Source: Butyrivibrio sp.
GTDB lineage: Bacteria > Bacillota > Clostridia > Lachnospirales > Lachnospiraceae
NCBI GenBank assembly: GCA_015056655.1
Contig: SVFV01000017.1
Span: forward strand, 1-64,000
Length of the DNA stretch: 64,000 nt
Direction: 5' to 3'
Under the pieces are notes generated by a model. That model searched no databases and was not told where the DNA came from. It worked only from the letters and a program-made list of their open reading frames with translations. This document shows positions 22,753 to 32,817 of the stretch, piece by piece. The number at the start of each line of letters is the position of its first letter. The stretch's first letter is position 1. Position numbers and translations under genes: made by a program.

Positions 22753-24197
22753 TGAGAATAGGCTTACTGATTTCTGAATTTAATGATGATGATGAGCTTA
22801 ATCTTTGCCTTGGTGCCGATCAGGCAGCAAAGGATTTGGGAGTAGAGCTTGTTATCTTTCCTGGGAAATTTATCATAGCTGATAAAAATTTCGATAAGGA
22901 TTGCCCATACGAATATCAGCATCAGGTAGTATATGATTACTGCATTGATGCTGGCTTCGATGGCATCATTGTGGATATTGAGAAAATCGGTAAGAATGTA
23001 CCAATACTCAGAAAAGAAGCATTCCTTAATCAGTTTGGAAAGAAACCACTTCTGACTATAACTGAGCAGGAAGGTTTTAAACAGGTTAAATACAAAGACG
23101 TTGATTACTATGAAATAGGGCATCTGGCTATTGAGCAGATGATCAGCAAAATTTCAGGTAATAATGTAAAAGCAAATAGAAAAGCTTTAAAGAAATTTTC
23201 AGCAGATGACTATAAAAATACAATTGGACGAGTCTCTAAGATTGCAAACCTCATAATTAACAATGAGTGCTATGACAATTATGAGCTTGGAATCAAAAAG
23301 ATAGCAGATGCCGGACTTAAGAATTTTGAAGTTTTTATTTTGGAAGAACCAACAGAGTGCTCTCAGAAGAAGGGATGGAAAGTTCCGAAGAATTGTAAGA
23401 TTCTATTTTCTGTTCATGATGGAATTTCAGAGAAAAATGTCAGTTTTACTGACAGAGAAATATCCGGAATTTTTAATGAAACAAAAATAGAAGGAACGAT
23501 AGTAATCAAAAACTTCTTCCGTAAAAATGAGCAGATTGGATTCTTACTTACTGAATTCACTGAAGATTTCAGAATCGGATATTTCTCAGATTTTATTGAA
23601 ATCATTGTAAATGGTGGAAATAATATAGCATTTTTGCAAAGACTTCTCAGTAATGTTGAGCAGGAGCTGACTGAATGCCAGGAAGAGCTTGCAAGAGAAG
23701 GCTCTGTCCTTGATCACATAGGAGATAAGGATTACCTAACTGATTTACCAAACAGACGAGGATTCTTTGCAAAAGCTTATGACTATCTGAAAGAAAACTT
23801 CCAGGATGGCACTTATGCAGTTGTCTCTTACATAGATATGGATTCCCTTAAAAATATTAATGCTATCCATGGACATGATGAAGGAGATAATGCGGTTAGA
23901 AGAGTTGCTCAGATTTTGAAAGAAGTATTTGGAGAGCAGAGTATCTGCGGACGAATCAGAGGAGATGAGTTTGCGGTAATCCAGATTACTGATGAAGAGG
24001 ATAAGGCCGAGATGCTAAGAATCGAGATGGCAAGGCAGAATAATAAACTCTTCATGGAGAACACAAAATATCTCAACCACCTGATTTATTCCATATGCGA
24101 GTTTGACTACGAAGAAAGCCTCTCACTTAGAGAAATGCTTAAAGAGACTGATGACAACCTCAAAAATATGAGACGTATGGAAACAGTTGGTAAATAG
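22752..24197 (+). CDS. GGDEF-domain protein with an N-terminal periplasmic-binding-like sensor region
   Basis: YLTDLPNRRGF ... GRIRGDEFAVIQI; N-terminal [36 protein letters not shown] resembles a type I PBP fold without signal peptide. Confidence 0.85.
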   Translation: MRIGLLISEFNDDDELNLCLGADQAAKDLGVELVIFPGKFIIADKNFDKDCPYEYQHQVVYDYCIDAGFDGIIVDIEKIGKNVPILRKEAFLNQFGKKPLLTITEQEGFKQVKYKDVDYYEIGHLAIEQMISKISGNNVKANRKALKKFSADDYKNTIGRVSKIANLIINNECYDNYELGIKKIADAGLKNFEVFILEEPTECSQKKGWKVPKNCKILFSVHDGISEKNVSFTDREISGIFNETKIEGTIVIKNFFRKNEQIGFLLTEFTEDFRIGYFSDFIEIIVNGGNNIAFLQRLLSNVEQELTECQEELAREGSVLDHIGDKDYLTDLPNRRGFFAKAYDYLKENFQDGTYAVVSYIDMDSLKNINAIHGHDEGDNAVRRVAQILKEVFGEQSICGRIRGDEFAVIQITDEEDKAEMLRIEMARQNNKLFMENTKYLNHLIYSICEFDYEESLSLREMLKETDDNLKNMRRMETVGK

Positions 24198-24206
24198 AAA
24201 TTATAC

Positions 24207-24243
24207 AATCCCTCTTTATTTGAGAAAATAAGGAGGGATTTTT
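24207..24243 (+). terminator. Rho-independent terminator
   Basis: AATCCCTC..GAGGGATT stem followed by TTT. Confidence 0.85.
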
Positions 24244-24361
24244 ATTGGGAAGGAATTGCATTGATATCAATGAAACTTAATAAATAGTTGAGAAATGACG
24301 AAAAACAAGATAGAATAAGCATAACTATATGTTTTTTGTTATTTTTTTATGAGGTAATTGA

Positions 24362-24577
24362 ATGGGAATTGATGCAAACGGACTTGATCCTGAACAGCAG
24401 GCACTTCTTGCAAGCATTATGGGAAAGTCTTCTCAACAGGGTGGAGGAGGAGGATTCAGCATTCCACAGCCCGCCGCAGGTGGGGCAACACCCGCAGCTG
24501 CTCCAGATCCAGGAAACAGCGGAAAGATGCTGAACCAGTCTGAAATTGATGCTTTGATTGCTTCCATGACAAAGTGA
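24362..24577 (+). CDS. 71-aa small protein with C-terminal FliM/FliY-like EIDALI peptide
   Basis: MGIDANGLDPEQQ...GKMLNQSEIDALIASMTK; RBS gaggtaa upstream of ATG. Confidence 0.75.
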   Translation: MGIDANGLDPEQQALLASIMGKSSQQGGGGGFSIPQPAAGGATPAAAPDPGNSGKMLNQSEIDALIASMTK

Positions 24578-24674
24578 AATTTTCGATAAATAAATACACA
24601 TTAGGAAATCTCATTTTGTATGGATGTGGTTTTCTTGATGCGCTTAACTATAAAAAACGTTTAAGTGAGGAATT

Positions 24675-25952
24675 ATGACTGAGATTAATCAGGATATAAA
24701 CAATGCTGAACCACACTATAAACACACAGTCAGGAGACTAAAAGCGACTTTTAAGTGGCTGGTTTTGGGAATAGTAGTGGGAATGATCGTAGGGGCAGTG
24801 GGAGCTGCCTTTTTCCATGGAATTAAATATGCTACGGCATTCAGGAAAAGTAATACTTTTATGATTTACCTGTTGCCGTTTGCCGGACTTTTGATAGTTT
24901 TTCTGTACAGACTTTCAAAGGAATATGAGGATACAGGTACAAACCTTGTAATTACCACTATTTCTGCAGGAGACCACCTTCCAAAGAGAAAGATTCCTCT
25001 TATTTTCGTGGCAACAATACTTACCCATCTTTGCGGAGGTAGTGCTGGTCGAGAAAGCGCTGCTCTTCAGCTTGGTGGAAGTATAGGACATAACCTTGGA
25101 GAAATCATAAAGCTTGATGAGGATGACTGCAAAATCATAACCATGTGTGGTATGAGTGCAGCATTTGCAGCGCTTTTTGGAACTCCTATGGCTGCGGCTT
25201 TTCTTGCAATGGAGATAGAGGCAATAGGTGTTATGTACTACGCAGCACTTATTCCCTGCGTACTTTCAGCACTTGTTGCAAGCAAAGTAGCTTCATACTT
25301 TGGAACAGTTCCGGATGTTTTCGCAGTTAAGATTATTCCGGAGTTTACAGTAGAAAATGCAGTAAAAGGCGCAGTACTTGCAGTTCTCTGTGCACTTATA
25401 AGTATTCTTTTCTGTGTGGTAATGAAAAAGAGTGGGGAACTCTATAAGAAACTCTTTAAAAATCCTTACCTTAGAATTTTTGTTGGCGGCTGCCTTGTAG
25501 TTATATTGACTGTCCTTGTGGGCAATAATAACTATAACGGTGCTGGAATGGATATTATTGAGCTGGCTACTAAGGGAGAAGCACCCTATGAAGCATTTGC
25601 TCTTAAGATGTTATTTACAGCTGTAACTATGGGAGCCGGATATAAAGGCGGTGAAATTATTCCTGCCTTGTATATTGGAGCAACCTTTGGATGCCTGTAC
25701 TCTCAGATATTCGGATTTAATGCAGCTCTTTGCTCAGCAATTGGTATGGGTGCATTATTCTGCGGAATTACAAATTGCCCTATTTCATCACTTCTCTTGT
25801 GCTTTGAGATGTTTGGATATGACGGAATGCCATATTATCTTTTGGCAATAGCTCTTAGCTACACATTTTCAGGGTACTACGGAGTATATGGATCTCAGAA
25901 AATCATGTACTCAAAATATCACAATAAATACATTAACCAGAAGACAAGATAA
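24675..25952 (+). CDS. ClC-family chloride/fluoride channel-like protein (possible CLC-F/EriC-F type)
   Basis: HLCGGSAGRESAALQLGGSIG, GYKGGEIIPALYIGATFG, FCGITNCPISSLLLCFEMF. Confidence 0.85.
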   Translation: MTEINQDINNAEPHYKHTVRRLKATFKWLVLGIVVGMIVGAVGAAFFHGIKYATAFRKSNTFMIYLLPFAGLLIVFLYRLSKEYEDTGTNLVITTISAGDHLPKRKIPLIFVATILTHLCGGSAGRESAALQLGGSIGHNLGEIIKLDEDDCKIITMCGMSAAFAALFGTPMAAAFLAMEIEAIGVMYYAALIPCVLSALVASKVASYFGTVPDVFAVKIIPEFTVENAVKGAVLAVLCALISILFCVVMKKSGELYKKLFKNPYLRIFVGGCLVVILTVLVGNNNYNGAGMDIIELATKGEAPYEAFALKMLFTAVTMGAGYKGGEIIPALYIGATFGCLYSQIFGFNAALCSAIGMGALFCGITNCPISSLLLCFEMFGYDGMPYYLLAIALSYTFSGYYGVYGSQKIMYSKYHNKYINQKTR

Positions 25953-26005
25953 TCAGGAAAAATCTGATATTATCGAAATCGTAGATTCATAAAAGTGAGG
26001 ATAGT

Positions 26006-26770
26006 ATGTCAAAAAAGTTAGTTTCATGGAATGTTAACGGACTTAGAGCTTGTGTATCAAAGGGTGAATTCCAGAAATTTATGGATGAGGAACAGCCTGA
26101 TGTAATCGGTCTTCAGGAGACAAAGCTTCAGGAAGGACAGATAGAGATTGAACTTCCTGGATATCATCAGTACTGGAACTATGCAGAAAAGAAGGGCTAT
26201 TCAGGTACTGCACTTTTCACAAAGGAAGAGCCAATAAATGTTACCTATGGTCTTGGAATTGAGGAACATGATCATGAAGGAAGAGTTATAACTGCAGAGT
26301 ATCCTGACTATTATCTGATCACAGTATATGTGCCAAATGCTAAGGATGATCTTTCAAGACTTGAATACAGATGCGTATGGGAGGATGACTTCCTCGCTTA
26401 TGTAAAAAAGCTTGAAGAGAAAAAGCCTGTTATCTACTGCGGAGATTTGAACGTAGCACACAAGGAAATTGACCTTAAAAATCCTAAGCCTAATCGCGGA
26501 CATGCAGGATTTACTGATGAGGAAAGAGAAAAGTTTGACAATGTGGTTTCAGCAGACCTTGTCGACACCTTCAGACATTTCTATCCTGACCTTGAAGGTG
26601 CATATTCATGGTGGTCATATCGCTTTCAGGCAAGAGCAAAGAATGCTGGCTGGCGTATCGACTACTTTGTAACTTCAAAAGCTCTGACTGATAAACTGGA
26701 GGATGCGATAATCTACAAGGATCAGATGGGCTCAGATCACTGTCCCGTTGGACTGATTCTGAAAGATTAA
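26006..26770 (+). CDS. Exodeoxyribonuclease III / AP endonuclease
   Basis: [56 protein letters not shown]. Confidence 0.95.
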   Translation: MSKKLVSWNVNGLRACVSKGEFQKFMDEEQPDVIGLQETKLQEGQIEIELPGYHQYWNYAEKKGYSGTALFTKEEPINVTYGLGIEEHDHEGRVITAEYPDYYLITVYVPNAKDDLSRLEYRCVWEDDFLAYVKKLEEKKPVIYCGDLNVAHKEIDLKNPKPNRGHAGFTDEEREKFDNVVSADLVDTFRHFYPDLEGAYSWWSYRFQARAKNAGWRIDYFVTSKALTDKLEDAIIYKDQMGSDHCPVGLILKD

Positions 26771-26776
26771 GACACT

Positions 26777-28321
26777 ATGCTTTTTAATTCATTTTCATTT
26801 ATTTTAATATTCTTACCTGTCGTATTACTTGTATGGCATGGACTTAATTACATAAAAAAAGAGAAGCTGGCGGATATTTTTCTGGTAGCAGCTTCTCTGT
26901 ATTTTTATGGTCGTTTTTCAAAAGAATTTGTAGTTCTACTGCTTATTTCCTGTTGTATAACCTATATAATTTCATCACTGATCATTGATCTGAAAAAAGC
27001 GTATACTTCCAAGCTATTGATGTACTTTGGAATTATCCTGAACCTTGGTATGCTTGGATATTTTAAGTACACAAACTTTTTTATGGAAAATATCGCTGCC
27101 ATTACAGGTAAAGAGTTTTCAGCGCTAAACATAGCACTTCCAATTGGAATTAGCTTTTATGTATTTTCACAGATAGCATTTTTAGTGGATATTTATAGAG
27201 AAAATCAGGAGGGACATCCACTTATTAAGGATGGTGAGCTTTTAGGAAAAGTAAGTCCCATTGAATATCTTCTCTACATAACATATTTTCCCAAAATCAT
27301 TCAGGGACCTATCGCTTTACCTTATGAAATGATAAGTCAGTTTAGAGATAAGGAAAGAAGAACATTAAAGGCAGTTAATTTCAGAAAAGGAATACAGCTT
27401 TTCGTAATAGGTCTTTCCAAAAAAGTTCTTCTTGGAGATAACCTTTCAAAAATCGCTGACTACGGCTTTAAGTACACCTATTATATGGATACAATAACTG
27501 GAATACTTGTACTTATTTCCTACGCATTCCAGCTTTACTTTGATTTTTCAGGATACTGTGACATGGCAGAGGGCATAAGTCTCATGCTTGGAACTGAGCT
27601 TCCACAGAACTTCAATTCCCCTTACAAGGCTTACAGTGTTAGAAATCTCTGGCAGAGATGGCACATGACACTCACCAGATTTTTTGTGAGATATATCTAC
27701 ATTCCCATGGGTGGATCCAGAAAGGGAAAGCTTAGAACAGCATTAAACATTCTCATAATCTTCGTTGTAAGTGGTTTTTGGCATGGAGCAGGCTGGACCT
27801 ATATTTGCTGGGGACTGATAATGGGAATTCTTGTTGTATTTGATAACCTTGGATTTATCGCAACAGAGGGAGATATAAAGAAAAATTATCTCTTAAGGGA
27901 TAAACCTCTTTTAGTTATCCCCAAAGTATTGGGACAGGCTCTTACATTTATAGCATTTCTCATTTCACTGGTATTTTTCAGATCACAGGATATGACCTAT
28001 GCTTTCCAGATGTTTAAACAGTTCTTTTTCTTTACATGGCCTGGATTTATGTACAAAACAGCAGAAATGCTGGATATTTCAGAAAATTACATGGTTTTAC
28101 AGGCAGCAAAATTATACGCTAAGGGCTTTGTAAACTACATTTATGTAGGAAGCTGGATTGTGCTTCTTTTGATTTCTACTGTAGTTATGGCAAAGGATAA
28201 CGCCAGAGAAATAATTGAAAAGGAACCAAAGAAGGGACAGATAGCACTTCTTGTAATCCTTTTTGCCTGGTCATTTATTTCGCTTTCACAGGTAAGTACA
28301 TTTATATACTTCCAGTTCTAA
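26777..28321 (+). CDS. MBOAT family O-acyltransferase
   Basis: AlgI-like: YFPKIIQGPIALP, LYFDFSGYCDMAEGISLMLG, GFWHGAGWTYICWG. Confidence 0.92.
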   Translation: MLFNSFSFILIFLPVVLLVWHGLNYIKKEKLADIFLVAASLYFYGRFSKEFVVLLLISCCITYIISSLIIDLKKAYTSKLLMYFGIILNLGMLGYFKYTNFFMENIAAITGKEFSALNIALPIGISFYVFSQIAFLVDIYRENQEGHPLIKDGELLGKVSPIEYLLYITYFPKIIQGPIALPYEMISQFRDKERRTLKAVNFRKGIQLFVIGLSKKVLLGDNLSKIADYGFKYTYYMDTITGILVLISYAFQLYFDFSGYCDMAEGISLMLGTELPQNFNSPYKAYSVRNLWQRWHMTLTRFFVRYIYIPMGGSRKGKLRTALNILIIFVVSGFWHGAGWTYICWGLIMGILVVFDNLGFIATEGDIKKNYLLRDKPLLVIPKVLGQALTFIAFLISLVFFRSQDMTYAFQMFKQFFFFTWPGFMYKTAEMLDISENYMVLQAAKLYAKGFVNYIYVGSWIVLLLISTVVMAKDNAREIIEKEPKKGQIALLVILFAWSFISLSQVSTFIYFQF

Positions 28322-28351
28322 GATAGAACTGAGAAAATTGAGGTTTATAGT

Positions 28352-29443
28352 TTGTCAGATAAAACAAAGGATTTGAATTTTATAAAGAAATTCATAGTGG
28401 CAGCGCTTTCGCTTTTAGCAGTGATAGGGCTGATGGTTGTAGTTATTGATCCCTTCTACCACTATCACAAGCCCTGGTTTGGATTAAAGGCAGTACTAAA
28501 TGACAAGGAATATCAGTGCATTGGTACACTCCGCCACTTTGATTATGATGCTCTTATCGTTGGATCCTCAGTTGTTGAGAACAACGATAATGACTGGTTT
28601 AATGAAGTTTATGACTGTAATTGTATAAAGGCAGTAAGGTCTTATGGAGCAACAGCAGACCTTTGCTATCTTTTGGATGAAGCCTATGAATCAGGAAATG
28701 ATATCAAAAAGGTATTCTATAACATAGATCCTTCATCTCTAAATGCAGATATTGAGCCAACCTACGAATCCACAGGTTGTCCAATGTATCTCTATGATAA
28801 AAATCCCTTAAATGACATTCAGTACATTTTCAACAAGGGAGTTATCATGGAGAAGATTCCCTACATGATAGTAAATTCCTACATTGCTGATTATGACGAA
28901 TCACTTTCCTACAACTGGGCTAAGTGGAAAAGCTTCGATTCAGGAAGTATCCTCGGACTGTATTTCAGGTCAAAAGAAATAAAGCCCATGCAGGATGAGA
29001 AGATTTACGAAGAGCAGCTTAGAGGAAATATAGAGCTTCTTACAAAGGAAGTTGAAAAGCATAAGGATACTCAGTTCTACTTCTACTTCCCATCTTATTC
29101 CATGCTCTGGTGGGATGGAATTTACAGAAATGGAGAGACAGATGCCTACATCTACTCTGAAAAAGAAATGGTAAAGGCCCTTCTTAAATACGACAACGCC
29201 AAGGTTTACTGCTTCCAGAATGAGCCTGAAGTAATAACAAATCTTGAAAACTATCTGGATACAATTCACTTTTCACCTGAAATCAACAAGCTTATGCTGG
29301 ATCAGATGGTAGAAGGAAAGTACCAGATGACAGAAGACAACTACGAGGAAATGCTGGATGAGATGAAGGCATTTTCTGACAAAATAGTAAATGAACTTGT
29401 AATCCCTTATGAGGAGCAGGGGCTTTTTAATTATCAGGAGTAG
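28352..29443 (+). CDS. Membrane-anchored AlgJ/SGNH-like partner of the MBOAT protein (TTG start)
   Basis: N-terminal TM, DALIVGSSVVENNDNDWFN, C-terminal LDTIHFSPEIN; adjacent to MBOAT gene. Confidence 0.6.
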   Translation: MSDKTKDLNFIKKFIVAALSLLAVIGLMVVVIDPFYHYHKPWFGLKAVLNDKEYQCIGTLRHFDYDALIVGSSVVENNDNDWFNEVYDCNCIKAVRSYGATADLCYLLDEAYESGNDIKKVFYNIDPSSLNADIEPTYESTGCPMYLYDKNPLNDIQYIFNKGVIMEKIPYMIVNSYIADYDESLSYNWAKWKSFDSGSILGLYFRSKEIKPMQDEKIYEEQLRGNIELLTKEVEKHKDTQFYFYFPSYSMLWWDGIYRNGETDAYIYSEKEMVKALLKYDNAKVYCFQNEPEVITNLENYLDTIHFSPEINKLMLDQMVEGKYQMTEDNYEEMLDEMKAFSDKIVNELVIPYEEQGLFNYQE

Positions 29444-29483
29444 ATTTAGAATAGAAATATAAACGAAAACTAGCGAGAACAGT

Positions 29484-30980
29484 ATGAAAAAAAGTAAGTA
29501 CCTTCTTTTTCTAATTTCAGTATTTGCATTTTTGCTTTTGGCATCAAGATCTTCATTTCTCTATGTTTGTAACAACTGGGATGATGCTAACAGCTATTTT
29601 TCTGTGGGCAAAGCCCTGTTCAATGGAAAGATGCCCTATAGGGATGTTTTTGATCAGAAGGGAATGTACCTCTACTTCTTTTATGGACTCGCATATCTTA
29701 TAAAAAGCACTTCATTCTTTGGAGTATTTATACTGGAAATAGTTTTTGGAACTATTGATGTAATTGGATTCTACAAGATTCTTAACCTTTATATCAGCGA
29801 AAAGCAATCTGCTTTTCTTGCACCAGCTGCCTATGCAACAATTGTTGTATCAAGGAGCTTCTGGTGGGGCGGAGCAGCAGAAGAAATCTGCCTGCCATTC
29901 TATATTTTTGGACTATATCTTATTCTTTCATACTTTAGAAAAGAATATCAGGATAGCACTATGGGAGCGGATAAACTTCTCATAGGAGGAATTCTTGCTG
30001 GATTTATCGCTAACATCAAATTCACAGGACTTGGATTTTTCTTTGCATGGATGGCACTAGTATGGTTATCCTTTGTAATTAAAAAGGAATTTGTAAAAAG
30101 CATTAAAGCCTGTCTGATATTCCTATTTGGAATGTTTCTGCCATTTATTCCATGGATAATTTACTTTGGTTTCCAGAATAGCCTTTATGAATGGTACTGG
30201 GGATACGTATTCATTAATGTTTTCTTATATCCAAACAGCCAGGATGGAGGTGCTTTTCAAAAGCTTTATACCTTTGCAAAGATTCTCTACTGGCTAATAA
30301 GAGATAATTATCAGTACTTTGTATTTGCACTTGCAGGCATCATTTTCACAGTCCTTGAAAGGGGACAAAAAATTATTACAAGGCTGATAGTTCCGGTACT
30401 TTTTGGATTTTTATTCCTTGGAATATTTATAGGAGGCAGAACTCTGCCATATTATTCTCTTCCACTTGGCGTATTTTCAGTATTTGGATTTGCTCTTATT
30501 GGAAGAATAATAGACAGATTCAGTCAGAATCATGAACTAACCAGTAGTTTTTCAAATGTGGCTATTTACGCAATAATCACAGTTGTCTTTTCAGCAATGA
30601 TTTTTGATTTATCCATGAATGTACCATTTATGTCTGAAAAAGAGGACAGCTACTTCATGTTCAGATTTAAGGACGAGGTTTTGGAAAAAGAAAATCCTAC
30701 ACTTTTGAATATAGGATGTCTTGATGCAGGCCTTTATACCATAACAGGAATTGTGCCCTCCTGCAGATGGTTCCAGACACAGACTCTGGATATTCCTGAA
30801 AAAGAAAATAACCCCTACTTTGAGCAGGAACGCTACATAAAAGAGGGGTTAACAGATTTTGTTTTAGCAAGAGATACTTATCCTGAATGTATCTACGACA
30901 ATTATGAACTTATAGATCAAGCGGATTATAGCTATAGTGGCTATGATTTTACCTATTACCTGTTCCAGAAAAATCAATAA
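29484..30980 (+). CDS. Multi-TM glycosyltransferase-like membrane protein (GT39/PMT style)
   Basis: CNNWDDANSYFSVGKALFNGKMPYRDVFDQKGMYLYFFYG followed by many TM helices. Confidence 0.7.
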   Translation: MKKSKYLLFLISVFAFLLLASRSSFLYVCNNWDDANSYFSVGKALFNGKMPYRDVFDQKGMYLYFFYGLAYLIKSTSFFGVFILEIVFGTIDVIGFYKILNLYISEKQSAFLAPAAYATIVVSRSFWWGGAAEEICLPFYIFGLYLILSYFRKEYQDSTMGADKLLIGGILAGFIANIKFTGLGFFFAWMALVWLSFVIKKEFVKSIKACLIFLFGMFLPFIPWIIYFGFQNSLYEWYWGYVFINVFLYPNSQDGGAFQKLYTFAKILYWLIRDNYQYFVFALAGIIFTVLERGQKIITRLIVPVLFGFLFLGIFIGGRTLPYYSLPLGVFSVFGFALIGRIIDRFSQNHELTSSFSNVAIYAIITVVFSAMIFDLSMNVPFMSEKEDSYFMFRFKDEVLEKENPTLLNIGCLDAGLYTITGIVPSCRWFQTQTLDIPEKENNPYFEQERYIKEGLTDFVLARDTYPECIYDNYELIDQADYSYSGYDFTYYLFQKNQ

Positions 30981-31831
30981 TTTGCCATATCGTGAAACAG
31001 ATTGTAGGAATCCTGAAGATGCTGTCTGATATTGACAAAGTCCTTATTTGCTATAGCTGTATATAAGGTATCAACCATGAAAAGCTGAGCAAATCTGGAA
31101 CTTGTCACACCACTCTTCTTATCAATTTCAGGAGAAGTGGTAAACATTACATGATCACAACCCTGAGCTAAAGGACTGTTACCAAGCTTTGTAATAGCAA
31201 CAGTGGCAGATCCTTTTTCTTTTGCAATCTTTAGAAGCTGCATGATTTCTTCGGTTTTTCCGGAATCACATAAAAATACTGCAACGTCATCTTCCCTTAG
31301 CTGCGCAGCATTCATGAGGCTGTTATGGAAATCCTCATTGAAAGTGACATTGTAGGAAAGCCTCTGAAGCTTGGTGTAAAGATCATAAGCTGCAAGTCCG
31401 CTGCTACCAACACCAAAAATACGGATCATTCTGGCATTAATGATTGCATCCACAGCTCCTTCAAAGGACTTAGATTCAAATAATCTATAGGTTGTCTGAA
31501 TAGCCTGTGTACTTGTAGCACAGATATTATCAGCAATTGCCTGCATAGATGTATACTGATCTACATCTTTAAACTCTATCTTAGGGCCTGGCTTCTCAGC
31601 ATTATTTGCAGATGTGAAAAGCTCATGCTTTAAGCCCTTTAAACCTGTATAGCCAAGAGATTTTGCGAATCTGCTCCAGGTAGCCTGAGTTGTACCAGAG
31701 TCGGTTGCAAGCTGGGCTACAGTTTTATTAAAGATACTTGCGTCATTCTTTAAGCAGTAGTCTGCAGCCTTACGCTCCTCTCTTGTGAGGCTTGTATATA
31801 CACTTTTAATTCTTTCTTCAAGGATAGTCAT
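30974..31831 (-). CDS. MurR/RpiR family transcriptional regulator
   Basis: HTH_6 N-terminus and SIS domain (MIRIFGVGSSGLAAYDLYTKLQRL). Confidence 0.9.
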   Translation of the reverse strand: MTILEERIKSVYTSLTREERKAADYCLKNDASIFNKTVAQLATDSGTTQATWSRFAKSLGYTGLKGLKHELFTSANNAEKPGPKIEFKDVDQYTSMQAIADNICATSTQAIQTTYRLFESKSFEGAVDAIINARMIRIFGVGSSGLAAYDLYTKLQRLSYNVTFNEDFHNSLMNAAQLREDDVAVFLCDSGKTEEIMQLLKIAKEKGSATVAITKLGNSPLAQGCDHVMFTTSPEIDKKSGVTSSRFAQLFMVDTLYTAIANKDFVNIRQHLQDSYNLFHDMANY

Positions 31832-32098
31832 CGATTTTCTCCAATATTCGAAATGTTGAAGTACAAAAAACGGTGGGCTATGGGGATGGAATACTATACT
31901 GCCCCATTCACATTATATCGCGAAACTGACAATTGTTTTATTAAATAACAATAATATAAGTGACAGATTTATTAAAATTTCATAAACGATATTAAGTACA
32001 CAATTTATTTGATATACTAATAAATAGGCAGAATTAATCTAGATAAAAGCTGAAAATTCTACATTTTTAGCTTAACTACGGAAAGGAGTTTTTTAGAT

Positions 32099-32638
32099 AT
32101 GAAATGGGTATGTTCAGTTTGCGGATATGTACATGAGGGAGATACTCCTCCGGCAGAATGTCCTGTATGTCATGCACCTGCTGAGAAGTTTACAAAGCAG
32201 GAAGGCGATATGGTCTGGGCTGCTGAGCATGTTGTTGGCGTAGCAAAGGGTGCTCCGGACGATATTCTTGAAGACCTTCGCTCAAATTTTAATGGTGAGT
32301 GCTCAGAAGTTGGTATGTACCTTGCAATGAGCCGCCAGGCATATAGAGAGGGCTATCCTGAGGTTGGTGATTACTATGCTAAGGCTGCTTGGGAAGAGGC
32401 AGAGCATGCTGCCAAGTTTGCAGAGCTCCTTGGTGAGGTTCTCACTGATTCTACAAAGAAGAATCTTCAGATGCGTGTAGATGCTGAGAATGGTGCTACT
32501 GCAGGTAAGGTAGATCTTGCTAAGCGTGCTAAGGCACTCGACCTTGACGCAATCCATGACACAGTTCATGAGATGGCAAGAGATGAGGCTAGACACGGCA
32601 AGGCATTCAAGGGTCTCCTTGACAGATATTTTAGCTAA
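32099..32638 (+). CDS. Rubrerythrin with N-terminal rubredoxin domain (reverse rubrerythrin type)
   Basis: [25 protein letters not shown] then [17 protein letters not shown]. Confidence 0.93.
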   Translation: MKWVCSVCGYVHEGDTPPAECPVCHAPAEKFTKQEGDMVWAAEHVVGVAKGAPDDILEDLRSNFNGECSEVGMYLAMSRQAYREGYPEVGDYYAKAAWEEAEHAAKFAELLGEVLTDSTKKNLQMRVDAENGATAGKVDLAKRAKALDLDAIHDTVHEMARDEARHGKAFKGLLDRYFS

Positions 32639-32668
32639 TAATATCTCCAAAATAGAATAAACATTTTG

Positions 32669-32704
32669 AAAGGAGCTGGCAGGTGACTGACAGTTCCTTT
32701 TTTG
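32669..32704 (+). terminator. Rho-independent terminator
   Basis: AAAGGAGCTG..CAGTTCCTTT + TTT. Confidence 0.85.
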
Positions 32705-32738
32705 ATGAAAAGATAAACAAAAAATTACTAACTTTTTG

Positions 32739-32767
32739 TTGACAATTACGTTATAGGATAATATTAT
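32739..32767 (+). promoter_or_regulatory. Putative lysR promoter with an internal GTTATAGG half-site
   Basis: TTGACA-N17-TATTAT; GTTATAGG at 32750-32757 is the reverse complement of the CCTATAAC half-site. Confidence 0.6.
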
Positions 32768-32817
32768 AATCACAATAACTACTATTCCTACCAAATTAGT
32801 ATGAAAGAGGGAACGAC

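Noticed and set aside
24578-24674. Possible fluoride (crcB) riboswitch ahead of the ClC gene
   Set aside because: ggatgtgg...ttgatgcgcttaact vaguely resembles the motif ends, but the spacing between GATG blocks is far too short; needs Infernal RF01734 to exclude.
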